From: Mycolicibacterium nivoides
Lineage (GTDB): Bacteria; Actinomycetota; Actinomycetes; Mycobacteriales; Mycobacteriaceae
Length of the DNA stretch: 64,000 nucleotides
Direction of reading: 5' to 3'
NCBI RefSeq assembly: GCF_003855255.1
Contig: NZ_CP034072.1
Coordinates: 5,694,396-5,758,395 of the forward strand
In this document: in pieces, positions 9,049 through 18,862 of the stretch
How the letters are laid out: every line of letters starts with the position of its first letter
Position numbering within the stretch: position 1 is the first letter of the stretch
The notes under the pieces: model-generated
Databases searched by the model: none
What the model was told of the DNA's origin: nothing
Seen by the model: the letters and a program-made list of their open reading frames with translations, nothing else
Translations under genes and position numbers: made by a program

Positions 9049-9672
9049 GTGGACTCCGACACGATCTGGCGCAACGTCGATGAACAGCGCGGACAGCTCG
9101 CCGATCTCCTCGACACTCTCGAACCGCAACAGTGGTCGACACCGTCACTGTGCGCGGGCTGGACGGTGCGTGAGGTCGCCATCCACATCACGCAGTCCCA
9201 CGCGACCGTCGGTGAGATGTTGCCGGCCGCGTTCAAGTCGGGCTTCCGGTTCGACGCCATGGTCCGCCGGGCAGCGCAGGACGATCCCGCCGAGCCGGCC
9301 GCCATCACGGCGCGGCTGCGCGCCATGGCAGGGTCGCGGAAGCGGCCGCCGCTGACCAAGGAAGTCGATCCGCTGTTGGACATCCTGATCCACACCCAGG
9401 ACATCTGCATCCCACTCGGGATCGACCGGCCGATGCCCGTCGACGCGGCCGTCGCGGTCGCGGAACGGCTGTGGCACATGAAGTTTCCATTCGCCCCGCA
9501 ACGCGACCTGCCGGGCTATCGCTTCGTGGCGACGGATGCCGATTTCGCCGTGGGCCCCGAGTGGGGTGGGCGCCGGGAGGCGCCGATTCATGATCTCGTG
9601 CTGATGTTCGCACGGCGGCGCGACGTGCCCGATGCCGAACCTGAGGTCGACGGCGAGCCCGAGGCCGATTAG
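9049..9672 (+). CDS. Maleylpyruvate isomerase family, mycothiol-dependent (DinB/MDMPI fold)
   Basis: 207 residues. The N-terminal half has the MDMPI pattern: LLDTLEPQQWSTPSLCAGWT followed by VREVAIHITQSH, and the His of the IHTQDICIPLG block, metal-site features of the DinB-like four-helix bundle (TIGR03083). The start is GTG at 9049, after TAGGAG. It lies 15 bp after the arylsulfatase remnant and 64 bp before the giant two-gene operon. These proteins often act in mycothiol-dependent detoxification; no substrate can be inferred here. Confidence 0.8.
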   Translation: MDSDTIWRNVDEQRGQLADLLDTLEPQQWSTPSLCAGWTVREVAIHITQSHATVGEMLPAAFKSGFRFDAMVRRAAQDDPAEPAAITARLRAMAGSRKRPPLTKEVDPLLDILIHTQDICIPLGIDRPMPVDAAVAVAERLWHMKFPFAPQRDLPGYRFVATDADFAVGPEWGGRREAPIHDLVLMFARRRDVPDAEPEVDGEPEAD

Positions 9673-9685
9673 CCGGACGAGAATC

Positions 9686-9701
9686 GAGTAGTCCTCTACT
9701 C
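9686..9701. promoter_or_regulatory. Short hairpin/operator-like repeat before the giant operon
   Basis: GAGTAG-TCCT-CTACTC is a perfect 6-bp inverted repeat, 36 bp before the ATG at 9737 and 14 bp after the preceding stop. There is no poly-T run, so an operator is as likely as a weak terminator. Confidence 0.3.
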
Positions 9702-9736
9702 ACGTAATTCGACCGCCTCGGTGTGACGCTCTGTGC

Positions 9737-12700
9737 ATGGCGACATCAGTCGGCTGGGATCGGGATCAGGTGGCAGGGCCGGGCGCCGCCTCACCGGACA
9801 GCGATATCACCGCAGTATCCCGGTTCCGCGACAACATGGAGGTCTGGTGGACCGGGCCGGATAACGTTGTGCACGGCGGCTTCTGGTACGACGACGGCCA
9901 AGATTGGAAGGGCCCGTATGCCCTGCCCGGGCCGGTCGGCTCGACACCTGCCGGCGGACTCGCGGCGGCATCGCGGATCAACACCAGCATGGAGGCGTGG
10001 TGGATCGGCGCGGATACCTCGGTCCGCGGCGCGTTCTGGTACGACGACGGCAAGGGGTGGCGCGCGTACCACGATCCGGTGGCCCTCCCTACCGCGGCGG
10101 CCCCCACCAGCGGCATGGCCGCCTTGTCGCGCATCGACACCAGCATGGAGATCTGGTGGATCGGGATCAACGGTTCGGTCCAGGGCGCCTTCTGGTACAA
10201 GGGCCAGCACAACGATGCGTGGCAACGCTACGAGCTCGCACCCCTCGGCAAGGCCGCCCAGACCAGCGGCATCGCGGCTGCCTCGCGGATCGACACCGCG
10301 ATGGAGATCTGGTGGGTGGGCCCGAAGGGCTCGGTTGAAGGCGGCTACTACTACGCCACCGACACCAAGCCCTGGCAGACGTACACCCTCGCGCCGGAAG
10401 GCAGTGCGTCGCAGACGCACAGCATCGCCGCGGTAGCGCGCAGACCCAAGAGTATGGACGTCGTCTGGATCACCCGCGATGGCGGCGTCGCGGGCGCCTT
10501 TTGGAATGAGGGCGACGACTGGGCCCCGTACCCCGACGCCATCGCGGAGGCGGGCAGCGCCTCGACAACCGGCGGTCTGGCCGCCGTCTCTCGCACCGAG
10601 TCCAGCATCGAGGCGTGGTGGATCGGGACCGACGGCTCGGTGCAGGGGGCAGCCTGGAACGAGGGTGTGGGCTGGCGCCGCTATGACGACCCGGTATCAG
10701 GGCCCGGCACGGCGTCGAAAACCAGCGGCCTCGCCGCGATGTCACGAACCGAAGCCACCACCGAGGTGTGGTGGATCGCCGACGACGGCTCCGTTCAACT
10801 CGCGGTCCGGGACGAAACCAGCGGCCCGTTCTCCTTCCGCATCCTGCGCCCGGACGACCTGGTGCACCTGGAGATCGACGTCGTCGGCTGCCGGTTGAGC
10901 ACCGCCTCGAGTGTTGTACCGACGCCGACTCCGGTGGCTGACACCTACGTGGTGAAAGCCGGAGATAGCCTGTGGGACCTCGCACGACGGTTCTACAACG
11001 ACCCGTTCAAGTACCACCTGATCGCCAAGGCCAACCATCTCGTCAACCCGAACCTGATCTTCGTCGACCAGCGGTTGACGATCCCCCGGCTGACTCCACC
11101 GCCACCACCCCGCTCGCAGATCGTCGCGGTCGAAAAGGACGCGCACATGATCGTGCACTTCGGGGTACAGAACATCTTCGAGGAATGGTTCCCCAAGACC
11201 TCGTTCCCGAACGATGACCAACAGCCGTCTGCGGTATCGCGGGCTCGTGCCGCCAACTCGTCACGGGTGGTGTTCGAACTACCCCCAAAGACCCGCATCG
11301 ACTACACGGCCTCGGGCGTTCTGGCCGCACTGAGCACCTTTGGATTGCGGGTGGCACCGCTCGCGCTACCGCGCGCCACAGCGACGGATGCACGCCCCGA
11401 CTCCGCGAAGGGTGCGAACGGAGTCCCGACTGCACCCAAACCGGATCAGACCGCGATCGAAGCGCCGTACCGACTTGTGTTATCGCCCAACCAGAAGTAC
11501 GGCGGGTTCACGCATTCAGCGGAGGCTCACACCGCCGAGGGCGACACGTCGCGAGTTGAGCTCTGGCATACCCGCCTCGGAGTCCGCACTACGAAGGACA
11601 ACGCCTTCGTCCGTATCGACGAGGACGACGCCGAACACCGGACGGTGCGACCGATCTGGACCCGCGACCGGGACACGAACCCGGTGCCGCCTGCCACCGG
11701 CTTCAACGGGTCGCTGGCACCGGATGATCGCGGCCTCATCGTGGCCCAGAGCGCCGACGCACAGGAGGTCGAGCCCGAGCCCTTCGCCGTCAACCGGCTG
11801 TATCTGAGTTCGCTTGGCGCCTGGTTGGATTGGCGGGTTACCTGGGACGAGTCGCTCTATCCCAACAGGCCCAAGCTCAGCGCATACCGGCATCTGGCTA
11901 CACAGGGCCGCGATCAGTATGTGCGCGTCGAGAAGCCCATCTATCTCTTCCCGTTCGGACATCGCGCCACGATGATCACCATCACCGAGCGCAAGATCAA
12001 ACTGAAAACCGCGGACCCGGCGGCCTACCTGTACCAACGCACGTACATCGTGCTGCGCGAGCGCACCCGCCGCTACGACGACGCCAACGGCACAGTCAGG
12101 CCCCCGACCAATCTGCCGTTCGTGTCGGTATCGATCGACCCCGCGGTGTCACCTGACCTCGACGAGATCAGCGCGCCCGCGCTGCCGTTCGTCCCGGCAG
12201 TCGGCGGGAAGTCGTTCGGTTGGAAGATCACCGGAGTCGACCATGCCGGGCGCCAGATCACGATGACGACGGCGTTGGTCGCTGTGCCCCGCAACGGCAC
12301 GGCATTTGGAAAGGCACTCGAGACCTGGCAGAACAAGGTCGTCAAGGAAACGCAATTTCCGGAGCTGGTCCACCCGATTGACGTGGGCGGTGCGGAAGTG
12401 GCTTTTGCACCGGAGACCAACCGCGGCGATACCACGTCGCGCGTGCAGTACATCGAGTTCTCCGGTAGCGCGACCGACGACACCAGCACACCGTCAATGC
12501 TCAAGGCCCACATCGCGATTCCATCGCTCACGACCCTCAACGGCGGCAGCAAGCCGATCGGCGTGACGTATCGCAAAGAGTATGTCGACAACGGCTTCCC
12601 GGCCAACCAGTCGGAGATCTTCCTGAACCTGGACCCGGCCGACACGACCAAACTCGACTTCTCCGGCGGCAGCGACAAGGGTGGCGGGTTCATCGAACCC

Positions 12701-14335
12701 AGCACCGCGATCACGGCGCTGTCACGCAAACACGGAGCGGTCGGCGACAACGGCACCAACACCGTGGGCCCCGGGATCGACCAGGGAACGTTCGATCCGG
12801 CGAAGTTCATCGGCAACGCAGGGCCGAAACTGTTCGGTCTGCTCAGTCTGGTGGACATCCTGCAGACCGGCCGACCGCTGGACGAGGCGCCCAAGCTCAT
12901 CGCCAACCAGCTCGGCTTCGCCGCCTCTGTGCCCGCCGAATACGCCAACCTGCAACTCGCCCTGCAGAAATCCGTCAAGACTCTCCAGTCCGACGTCGGC
13001 AATCCGGGCACCCCGGATGCCCTCAAGCAACGATCCCAGGCTCTTCTCGCTCAGGCCAACAGCGCCCTGCAGGCGCTGAACGGACACACGCCGGATCACC
13101 TGGTGCAGGCCATTGCCCAGGCGGACATGGGTAAGGCCGTCACGGAGGCCAACGCGATCCTCAGCACGCTCACCAAGACCAGAGACCTGGCAGGTAGCCC
13201 GGATCTCGCGGCCTTCCTGCGCTCGATGGTCCAACGGTCCCTGCAGTCACTGGAATCGGTTCTGAAAATTGCCCAGTCCGCCGACAACCTCCGCAAGGCA
13301 CTGAAGACAGCCAGCGAGGGCGGCGTGGTCCGCTACGACTGGTTTCCGCAGATCAAGGGCTGGCCGGGCCAAAACGACGGCGACCACATCTTCCACCCCA
13401 ACGACGTGAATGGCCTGGCGATCTCGGTCGAGGTACGCACACCCAAAGACGGCAAACCGCAATCGGATATCAGCGCACAGCTTCGCGACTTCGAACTGAG
13501 ACTGCTACCTTCCGACGATCCCCTGATCACGATGAGGTTCGGCCGGCTGGGATTCCGGGTGGCCACCGGTGGCAAGCCGGAGGTCGACGTCCTGTTCACC
13601 AACATGACGTTCGGCGGCGTGCTGTCCTTCATCGAGAAGCTGCGCCAGGTCATTCCGTTCGACGGGTTCGCCGACCCGCCCTACGTGGATGTCACCCCCG
13701 AAGCCGCCCGGGCCGGGTTCGACCTGGCACTGCCCAGCCTGGCGATCGGGGTGTTCAGCTTGGAGAACATCCGACTGGGCGCCGACTGCCGGGTGCCGTT
13801 CCTCGGCGAGGCCGTCACCGTCGGCTTCTTCTTCTGCACCAAGGAGGCCCCGTTCCGGCTCACCGTACTGGCGATCGGCGGTGGCGGCTGGGTCGGAATC
13901 CGGTTGGCTCCGAAGGGCCTGGTGCTGCTTGAGATGGGTCTGGAGGCCGGCGCCTCGCTGAGTGTCGACCTGGGCGTCGCCTCGGGCTCGGTGTCGGTGA
14001 TGATCGGTGTCTACCTGCGTCTGGAAGATGACGAGGGGAAGCTGACCGCGTATTTCCGGATTCGCGGCGAGGTGGAGGTACTCGGCATCGCCTCGGCATC
14101 CATCACGCTCGAACTGTCCATGACCTACAACACCAAGACCGGCAAGCTGACCGGGCGGGCCAGCCTCGTGGTCGAGATCGAGGTCGCGTTCTTCTCCGCG
14201 TCGGTCGAGATCACCTGTGAACGCACAATCGCCACCCGCGACGGTGATCCCGCACTGATCGACATCATGCCGCCCGACGAGGGTGGGCAGGACATGTGGG
14301 AGAACTACTACACCTCGTTCGCGATCGGAGCGTAG
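9737..14335 (+). CDS. Giant lectin-like propeller plus LysM protein, unknown function
   Basis: 1532 residues. Residues 24-365 are seven repeats of about 48 residues, consensus LAAxSRIDTSMExWWIG followed by GSVQGAFWYDDG, resembling seven-bladed PLL/fucose-lectin propellers. A LysM domain follows at 402-450 (YVVKAGDSLWDLARRFY to LTIP) and then a Pro linker. From about 460 to 1060 there are mixed beta-rich segments, and a helical stretch lies around 1065-1195. The last 240 residues are Gly/Val-rich alternating strands (VGFFFCTKEAPFRLTVLAIG, GASLSVDLGVASGSVSVMIG). There is no signal peptide or membrane helix. The ATG has no convincing ribosome site. The next gene starts 3 bp after the stop, so the two are surely one operon. 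The function is unknown; carbohydrate or cell-wall binding is inferred from the two recognisable domains. Confidence 0.85.
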   Translation: MATSVGWDRDQVAGPGAASPDSDITAVSRFRDNMEVWWTGPDNVVHGGFWYDDGQDWKGPYALPGPVGSTPAGGLAAASRINTSMEAWWIGADTSVRGAFWYDDGKGWRAYHDPVALPTAAAPTSGMAALSRIDTSMEIWWIGINGSVQGAFWYKGQHNDAWQRYELAPLGKAAQTSGIAAASRIDTAMEIWWVGPKGSVEGGYYYATDTKPWQTYTLAPEGSASQTHSIAAVARRPKSMDVVWITRDGGVAGAFWNEGDDWAPYPDAIAEAGSASTTGGLAAVSRTESSIEAWWIGTDGSVQGAAWNEGVGWRRYDDPVSGPGTASKTSGLAAMSRTEATTEVWWIADDGSVQLAVRDETSGPFSFRILRPDDLVHLEIDVVGCRLSTASSVVPTPTPVADTYVVKAGDSLWDLARRFYNDPFKYHLIAKANHLVNPNLIFVDQRLTIPRLTPPPPPRSQIVAVEKDAHMIVHFGVQNIFEEWFPKTSFPNDDQQPSAVSRARAANSSRVVFELPPKTRIDYTASGVLAALSTFGLRVAPLALPRATATDARPDSAKGANGVPTAPKPDQTAIEAPYRLVLSPNQKYGGFTHSAEAHTAEGDTSRVELWHTRLGVRTTKDNAFVRIDEDDAEHRTVRPIWTRDRDTNPVPPATGFNGSLAPDDRGLIVAQSADAQEVEPEPFAVNRLYLSSLGAWLDWRVTWDESLYPNRPKLSAYRHLATQGRDQYVRVEKPIYLFPFGHRATMITITERKIKLKTADPAAYLYQRTYIVLRERTRRYDDANGTVRPPTNLPFVSVSIDPAVSPDLDEISAPALPFVPAVGGKSFGWKITGVDHAGRQITMTTALVAVPRNGTAFGKALETWQNKVVKETQFPELVHPIDVGGAEVAFAPETNRGDTTSRVQYIEFSGSATDDTSTPSMLKAHIAIPSLTTLNGGSKPIGVTYRKEYVDNGFPANQSEIFLNLDPADTTKLDFSGGSDKGGGFIEPSTAITALSRKHGAVGDNGTNTVGPGIDQGTFDPAKFIGNAGPKLFGLLSLVDILQTGRPLDEAPKLIANQLGFAASVPAEYANLQLALQKSVKTLQSDVGNPGTPDALKQRSQALLAQANSALQALNGHTPDHLVQAIAQADMGKAVTEANAILSTLTKTRDLAGSPDLAAFLRSMVQRSLQSLESVLKIAQSADNLRKALKTASEGGVVRYDWFPQIKGWPGQNDGDHIFHPNDVNGLAISVEVRTPKDGKPQSDISAQLRDFELRLLPSDDPLITMRFGRLGFRVATGGKPEVDVLFTNMTFGGVLSFIEKLRQVIPFDGFADPPYVDVTPEAARAGFDLALPSLAIGVFSLENIRLGADCRVPFLGEAVTVGFFFCTKEAPFRLTVLAIGGGGWVGIRLAPKGLVLLEMGLEAGASLSVDLGVASGSVSVMIGVYLRLEDDEGKLTAYFRIRGEVEVLGIASASITLELSMTYNTKTGKLTGRASLVVEIEVAFFSASVEITCERTIATRDGDPALIDIMPPDEGGQDMWENYYTSFAIGA
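9806..10830 (+). repeat. Seven in-frame propeller repeats (protein level)
   Basis: Seven consecutive units of about 48 codons each carry a hydrophobic-SR-hydrophilic strand, a WW(I/T/V)G core and a G(A/G)FW(Y/N) strand. Units 1-6 are regular. Unit 7 (AMSRTEATTEVWWIADDGSV) has lost the aromatic end, which is common in the closing blade of a propeller. The repeats are diverged at DNA level, so they are old and not a recent expansion. Confidence 0.75.
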
Positions 14336-14338
14336 ACC

Positions 14339-17300
14339 ATGGCGACCACCACCACCCGCGTGATGACCACGGTGCTCCCGTACTCGGTCGATCCGAACGG
14401 CACATTCCATGTGTCCGTGTTGTTCTCGCACCGGCTCGCCGGAAGCACCAAGCTGTCCGACTATCCGGCAATGGTCAACTGGGTGAAGTCCCTCGAGACA
14501 GCGACTTTCACGCTGCACACCGATGCCCTGGATCCGGTGCGGTGCAAGCCGTTACCTGGCGGCAGGGACGAAAGTGTTTGGCTGAAGGCATTTCCGGCCG
14601 ACACCACCACTGTCGCCGATTTTCCGAATCCCACGGTCACGCAGAATGACTGGAAGAGCTACCCGGCCCACCGCACCCCGGATCATGCCTTCGATGCCCA
14701 CAACGCATCGGCGTGCGCCTCTCCGGTCAGCAGGCCGGCGGCCACCACTGCCCCGCTGGCCGCGGAGCTGCTGACCACCTTCGGTGACATCACCGAACTG
14801 CGCGGGTTGATCACTGCATTGCTGACCTACCGCCGCAACCGGGACGACGAGCTCGACGACTTGGAGGACGCGCGGACCCGGACGGTGCAGGGGGCGCTGT
14901 CACCGATCAAGCCGGCACCCGACGCCGGCCCACCCGCCGGCGGCGGCGGGGGTGGCGGAGGTGGCGGGCCACATCTCGGCATCCAGGAGGCCGAGGCGTC
15001 GATCACCCCACGCAGGTCGCCGATCGACCTGCTGCTCTCGACCGAGAACATCGACAACCACATCACGAATTACATTGCACAGCTGGATGACAGCACCGCC
15101 AACACTCCGATCAAGAAGATGCTGCGCGACGTGCACGCCGCCGTCGGATACTACGACCGGCCCGAAGAGCAGCCACACGATTCCGACAACCTGGAATCCG
15201 CCGACGTGGCACCGCCCCGCACACCCCACCCCGATCCGGACTTCCATGAGCGGGCCGCAGCAGCCTGCAGCGTAAAGACTCTGGCCCGAGCACTCGGCCT
15301 GGTGGTCGATCTCGAGGTCCACAAGGATGATCTGGCGAAACTGGCTACAGCAACCAGGATCTGGTGCGACGTCAAAGTCGCACAGACCGAGAAGTATGTC
15401 TCCCCCGTCACCCTGTGCACCACGTCGGGCACGCAGTTCCTCGCGCAGGCCATGGAGCCCGATCGCTGGGCCGGCGGCCGGTTGCGACTGGGAGACGAGG
15501 ACCGCTACCGGGTGGTGGATCTGGACCCCGACGCGGGCGGCATGTCCGTGGAGCAGATGCTGCGCAGCGTGCTGCGGGCGCTGGCGATCGAGGCCAACGG
15601 CGACGGTGGCTCTTTCTCTCCGCCGAGCGTGCGGGCCACGGGATTCGCGGTCGCCGAGATCAATCGCCCGGCCCGGCTCAAGGATCAGCTCGACAACAGT
15701 CCCAGCGGTGAGCCCGCAATCGATCAGGCTGGTGCGCAGCCCGGCCCCGACCTCAAATTCGAACACTTGCTGCGCGGCACCCGACTGGAGGTGTGGGACG
15801 ACCTCACCAAGAGCTGGCACAGTCTGCATGAGCGCTCGGTCGTCGCGTCGTTCGGCAAGAACGAGATCTTCAAGTCCAACGAGGATGTCGGGCACCTACA
15901 GAACCCGCCGTTGAGCCAGGTGCCGGGCGATCGGGCCAACAATCCCTTCTACGTTCACGAGGTGCTGGCCGGTTGGGACGGTTGGAGTTTGTCGGCGCCA
16001 CGCCCGGGAAAGCTGGTGATTCACAATCCTTCCGATCATGCGGAGCCGGGCAAGGAGCGAATCACCGACCAGCCGGAATCGACCGCGAAACCGGGGCTCG
16101 GGGTGCGGTCGAACGCCAAGCACGCGTCGCTCCCGGCGTTGCGGTACGGCTCCAGGTACTCGTTCCGCATCGCGGGAGTCGACCTCGCCGGCAACAGCGT
16201 GCCGATGAACAAGGACCTGCCTCCTCAGGTGTCGCAGGGCCAGATCCAGGCCGCGCAGGCACATCTCGACGGTGTACGCGCGAAGACCACAGCCCGGGAC
16301 AACGCGAGTGTCACCGCGGACCTGCGGGCACAGGGCAAACTGCGGGCCCCGACGCTGGGCACCGGCAGCGGGGTGCGCGCCGACACCGAACGTGCGATGG
16401 CGTCGGTGCTCGAGAGCGCGTCGTCGATACGGACCCGCCCGGAGTTGGACACCTCACCGGAGGACCTGGCACTACTGATCGCCGATGCCGACGCCGCGAC
16501 CATCACCGTGCCCAAACCGTTCCTGCGCTGGGATCCGATCACCGCGCCGACCTTCGTACCCCGCGCGGCCTACGTGACCGGTGAGTCCCTGCAGCGCATG
16601 GTGATCCGCACCGGATTGACGGGAACGCCCGGTGTGACCGAGCGCCACATCGTTCCGCCGAAAGGCAGCGAGCTCGAAGCCGAGCAGGACGGGCGCCTGG
16701 ACCGGCTGATGCGCGAAGGCAAGGTGGCGCAGGCCTATGCGATCGCACTCAAGGAACGCGGCAGCCTGTTCTACAAGGAAGTCCAGGACATCCACAATCC
16801 GAAGGGCAAGATCATCCAGCCGGGCATCAAGCTGCTTTCGATGCCCAACGTCACCGATGGCAAGACGCTGGAGCAGATCCAGGATCCTGAGGTGCAGCCA
16901 GCCGCCGGACAGTACATCGTGCACGACGTCGACAACCTGCTGGTGCCCTACCTTCCGGATCCGATGACCGACGGTGTGACACTGATGTTCTACGAGGCCG
17001 GCGCCGATCACAAGTTCACCAATCCTCGGGTACTGCAGTCGGTCACGCTCAAGTACGCGGGCGACTGGCCGTTGCTGCAGCCGCTGCGCCTCGTGCTGCA
17101 CAACGCACCCCGACTGGACGCCGAGCAGGACGGCAACATCATCCACATCGGTCTGCCGCCCGGTGAACAGGTCGCGGTCAAGGTGTCCTCAACACTCGAC
17201 GACGCCCATCTGAAGAAGATGGGGCTGTGGGTCACCAGCCCGATCAATGATCCCGATGTTCCCGAAGCCGATCGCGAGGTGTTGGCGGCGGCAGCCCGCG

Positions 17301-18850
17301 ACGGTTGGCTGTGGTGGCTCACCCCGGATGAGGACCTGCGCCTCGTGCACGCCACGGCCCGGCCGGCGATACCGCCGACGATCTCACGGCTCATCGCCGA
17401 ACCCCGGTCGGCCAATGTCGTCGCCGCCAATCTGGACGGTGTGCTCGACGTCCACGGGGCCAGCACCGACAAGGTCGAGCTGCGTGCGGAATGGACCCAA
17501 CAGATCGACGATCCGAACGCACCGGAACCAGTCGCCCGGACCACGCGAGAAGTGGTCGTCAAGCACACCATCAAGGAGAACGAACGCTTCTCGCTGCTGA
17601 CGTTCAACCCCAGCGCCGCCAAACACATCGGTACCCGTGACGCCGAGGTACCGGTCAGGCGCGCCGTCCACACCCTGCCGGATACCAAGGCGCGTAAGGT
17701 GACCTATCGGTTGCACGGATCGTCGCGGTATCGGGAGTTCTTCGTTCCGGACGAGCTACCGGAGATTGACGACCCCGGGTCGCTGGGCAACCCGGTCGAG
17801 GTCAGCATTCCAAGTTCGGCAATCCCGGCGCCACCGGTGGTCCATGACGTGATTCCGATGTTCCTGTGGGAGCATGCAACTGAACCCGAGCACCCGTTCG
17901 CGATTCGGCGCAGCCGTCGCAGCGGGGTCCGGATCTGGCTGGACCGGCCGTGGTTTTCCAGTGGCGACGGCGAGATGCTGGCGATCATCGCAACCGGCGA
18001 TCCGGAGCTGGCGAAAGACAAGACCGACAGTGTCAGCCTGTGGGCCCGCGACCCGATCCTGGTCAGCTCCAAGATCGCCAATTCCTATGAGGTGCCGGTG
18101 CTCACGGCCTGGCAGCAGCGGGCGGTTCAATTGAACCTTGAGCCCGAGAGCCTTCCGGGTCGGCCCGAACTGCATGTGGTGAAGCCCGGCAGCCCGACTG
18201 CCGGCGACAAGGTGATCAACGCCTACGCCTACACCCCGGAGTTCGACGCCGGCCGCCGCCGCTGGTTCGTCGACGCCGTGTTCGAATCGGCCGGTGCCAA
18301 CTGGCCGTTCCTGCGCCTGGCCGTCGCCCGCTATCAACCGAATTCGATTCCCGGGATGGAATTCTCCCAGGTGGTGGCGACCGACTTCGTCCAGCTGCCG
18401 CCCGAGCGGATCGGCACGCTGAGCCGGCCGGACAAAGATCACGTCCGGATCAGCATCACCGGCATCAGCTCGGTGACCAACGCACCCGGACTCACGCTGC
18501 CGGCGACCCGCCCTGACAAGCCCGAGCAGCTCACACCTCTGCTGACCGCGTCGCACCGCGTGGTGGCGACGTTGCAGACTCGCGGCAAGACGTCGGGCTC
18601 GGATCTGGAGTGGAAGAGCGGAGCCGAGGTGCCGTGCGAGCTGGCCGGCATCGACGCGAAGACCTTCAAGGCGACCTGGACGGCCGAGTTGGCGTTGGAG
18701 CCCCCGGAACAACTGCTGACCCCCGGCAGCGCCGACGACCTGCGGGTACAGATCGAGGAGTACGAAATCCTTTCTGCCGATGAGACACCCGGAACAGCGG
18801 GCCTCACCCCTGTCGAACGGTTGGTCTACGCCGACCACTTCTACCTGTAG
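14339..18850 (+). CDS. Giant protein of unknown function, partner of the lectin-LysM protein
   Basis: 1503 residues, starting 3 bp after the upstream giant gene. No signal peptide, membrane helix or known catalytic motif was seen. Residues 1-190 are a soluble domain. At about 195-212 there is a Gly run (ten glycines after PPAG) acting as a linker. The rest is beta-rich with acidic/Pro-rich loops. Noticeable blocks are YGSRYSFRIAGVDLAGNSVP (an Ig/fibronectin-like strand pattern), FLRWDPITAPTFVPR, ERHIVPPKGSELEAEQ and the C-terminal ERLVYADHFYL. I recall similar blocks only in uncharacterised large actinobacterial proteins. The matching size and tight coupling suggest the two giants form one complex; this is inference. 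Confidence 0.8.
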   Translation: MATTTTRVMTTVLPYSVDPNGTFHVSVLFSHRLAGSTKLSDYPAMVNWVKSLETATFTLHTDALDPVRCKPLPGGRDESVWLKAFPADTTTVADFPNPTVTQNDWKSYPAHRTPDHAFDAHNASACASPVSRPAATTAPLAAELLTTFGDITELRGLITALLTYRRNRDDELDDLEDARTRTVQGALSPIKPAPDAGPPAGGGGGGGGGGPHLGIQEAEASITPRRSPIDLLLSTENIDNHITNYIAQLDDSTANTPIKKMLRDVHAAVGYYDRPEEQPHDSDNLESADVAPPRTPHPDPDFHERAAAACSVKTLARALGLVVDLEVHKDDLAKLATATRIWCDVKVAQTEKYVSPVTLCTTSGTQFLAQAMEPDRWAGGRLRLGDEDRYRVVDLDPDAGGMSVEQMLRSVLRALAIEANGDGGSFSPPSVRATGFAVAEINRPARLKDQLDNSPSGEPAIDQAGAQPGPDLKFEHLLRGTRLEVWDDLTKSWHSLHERSVVASFGKNEIFKSNEDVGHLQNPPLSQVPGDRANNPFYVHEVLAGWDGWSLSAPRPGKLVIHNPSDHAEPGKERITDQPESTAKPGLGVRSNAKHASLPALRYGSRYSFRIAGVDLAGNSVPMNKDLPPQVSQGQIQAAQAHLDGVRAKTTARDNASVTADLRAQGKLRAPTLGTGSGVRADTERAMASVLESASSIRTRPELDTSPEDLALLIADADAATITVPKPFLRWDPITAPTFVPRAAYVTGESLQRMVIRTGLTGTPGVTERHIVPPKGSELEAEQDGRLDRLMREGKVAQAYAIALKERGSLFYKEVQDIHNPKGKIIQPGIKLLSMPNVTDGKTLEQIQDPEVQPAAGQYIVHDVDNLLVPYLPDPMTDGVTLMFYEAGADHKFTNPRVLQSVTLKYAGDWPLLQPLRLVLHNAPRLDAEQDGNIIHIGLPPGEQVAVKVSSTLDDAHLKKMGLWVTSPINDPDVPEADREVLAAAARDGWLWWLTPDEDLRLVHATARPAIPPTISRLIAEPRSANVVAANLDGVLDVHGASTDKVELRAEWTQQIDDPNAPEPVARTTREVVVKHTIKENERFSLLTFNPSAAKHIGTRDAEVPVRRAVHTLPDTKARKVTYRLHGSSRYREFFVPDELPEIDDPGSLGNPVEVSIPSSAIPAPPVVHDVIPMFLWEHATEPEHPFAIRRSRRSGVRIWLDRPWFSSGDGEMLAIIATGDPELAKDKTDSVSLWARDPILVSSKIANSYEVPVLTAWQQRAVQLNLEPESLPGRPELHVVKPGSPTAGDKVINAYAYTPEFDAGRRRWFVDAVFESAGANWPFLRLAVARYQPNSIPGMEFSQVVATDFVQLPPERIGTLSRPDKDHVRISITGISSVTNAPGLTLPATRPDKPEQLTPLLTASHRVVATLQTRGKTSGSDLEWKSGAEVPCELAGIDAKTFKATWTAELALEPPEQLLTPGSADDLRVQIEEYEILSADETPGTAGLTPVERLVYADHFYL

Positions 18851-18862
18851 CCGGGTCGCCCG

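Noticed and set aside
9737..18850. Giant genes as part of a contractile injection system or phage tail (LysM is common there)
   Set aside because: No sheath, tube, baseplate or AAA ATPase gene is near, and the lectin repeat does not fit that reading.
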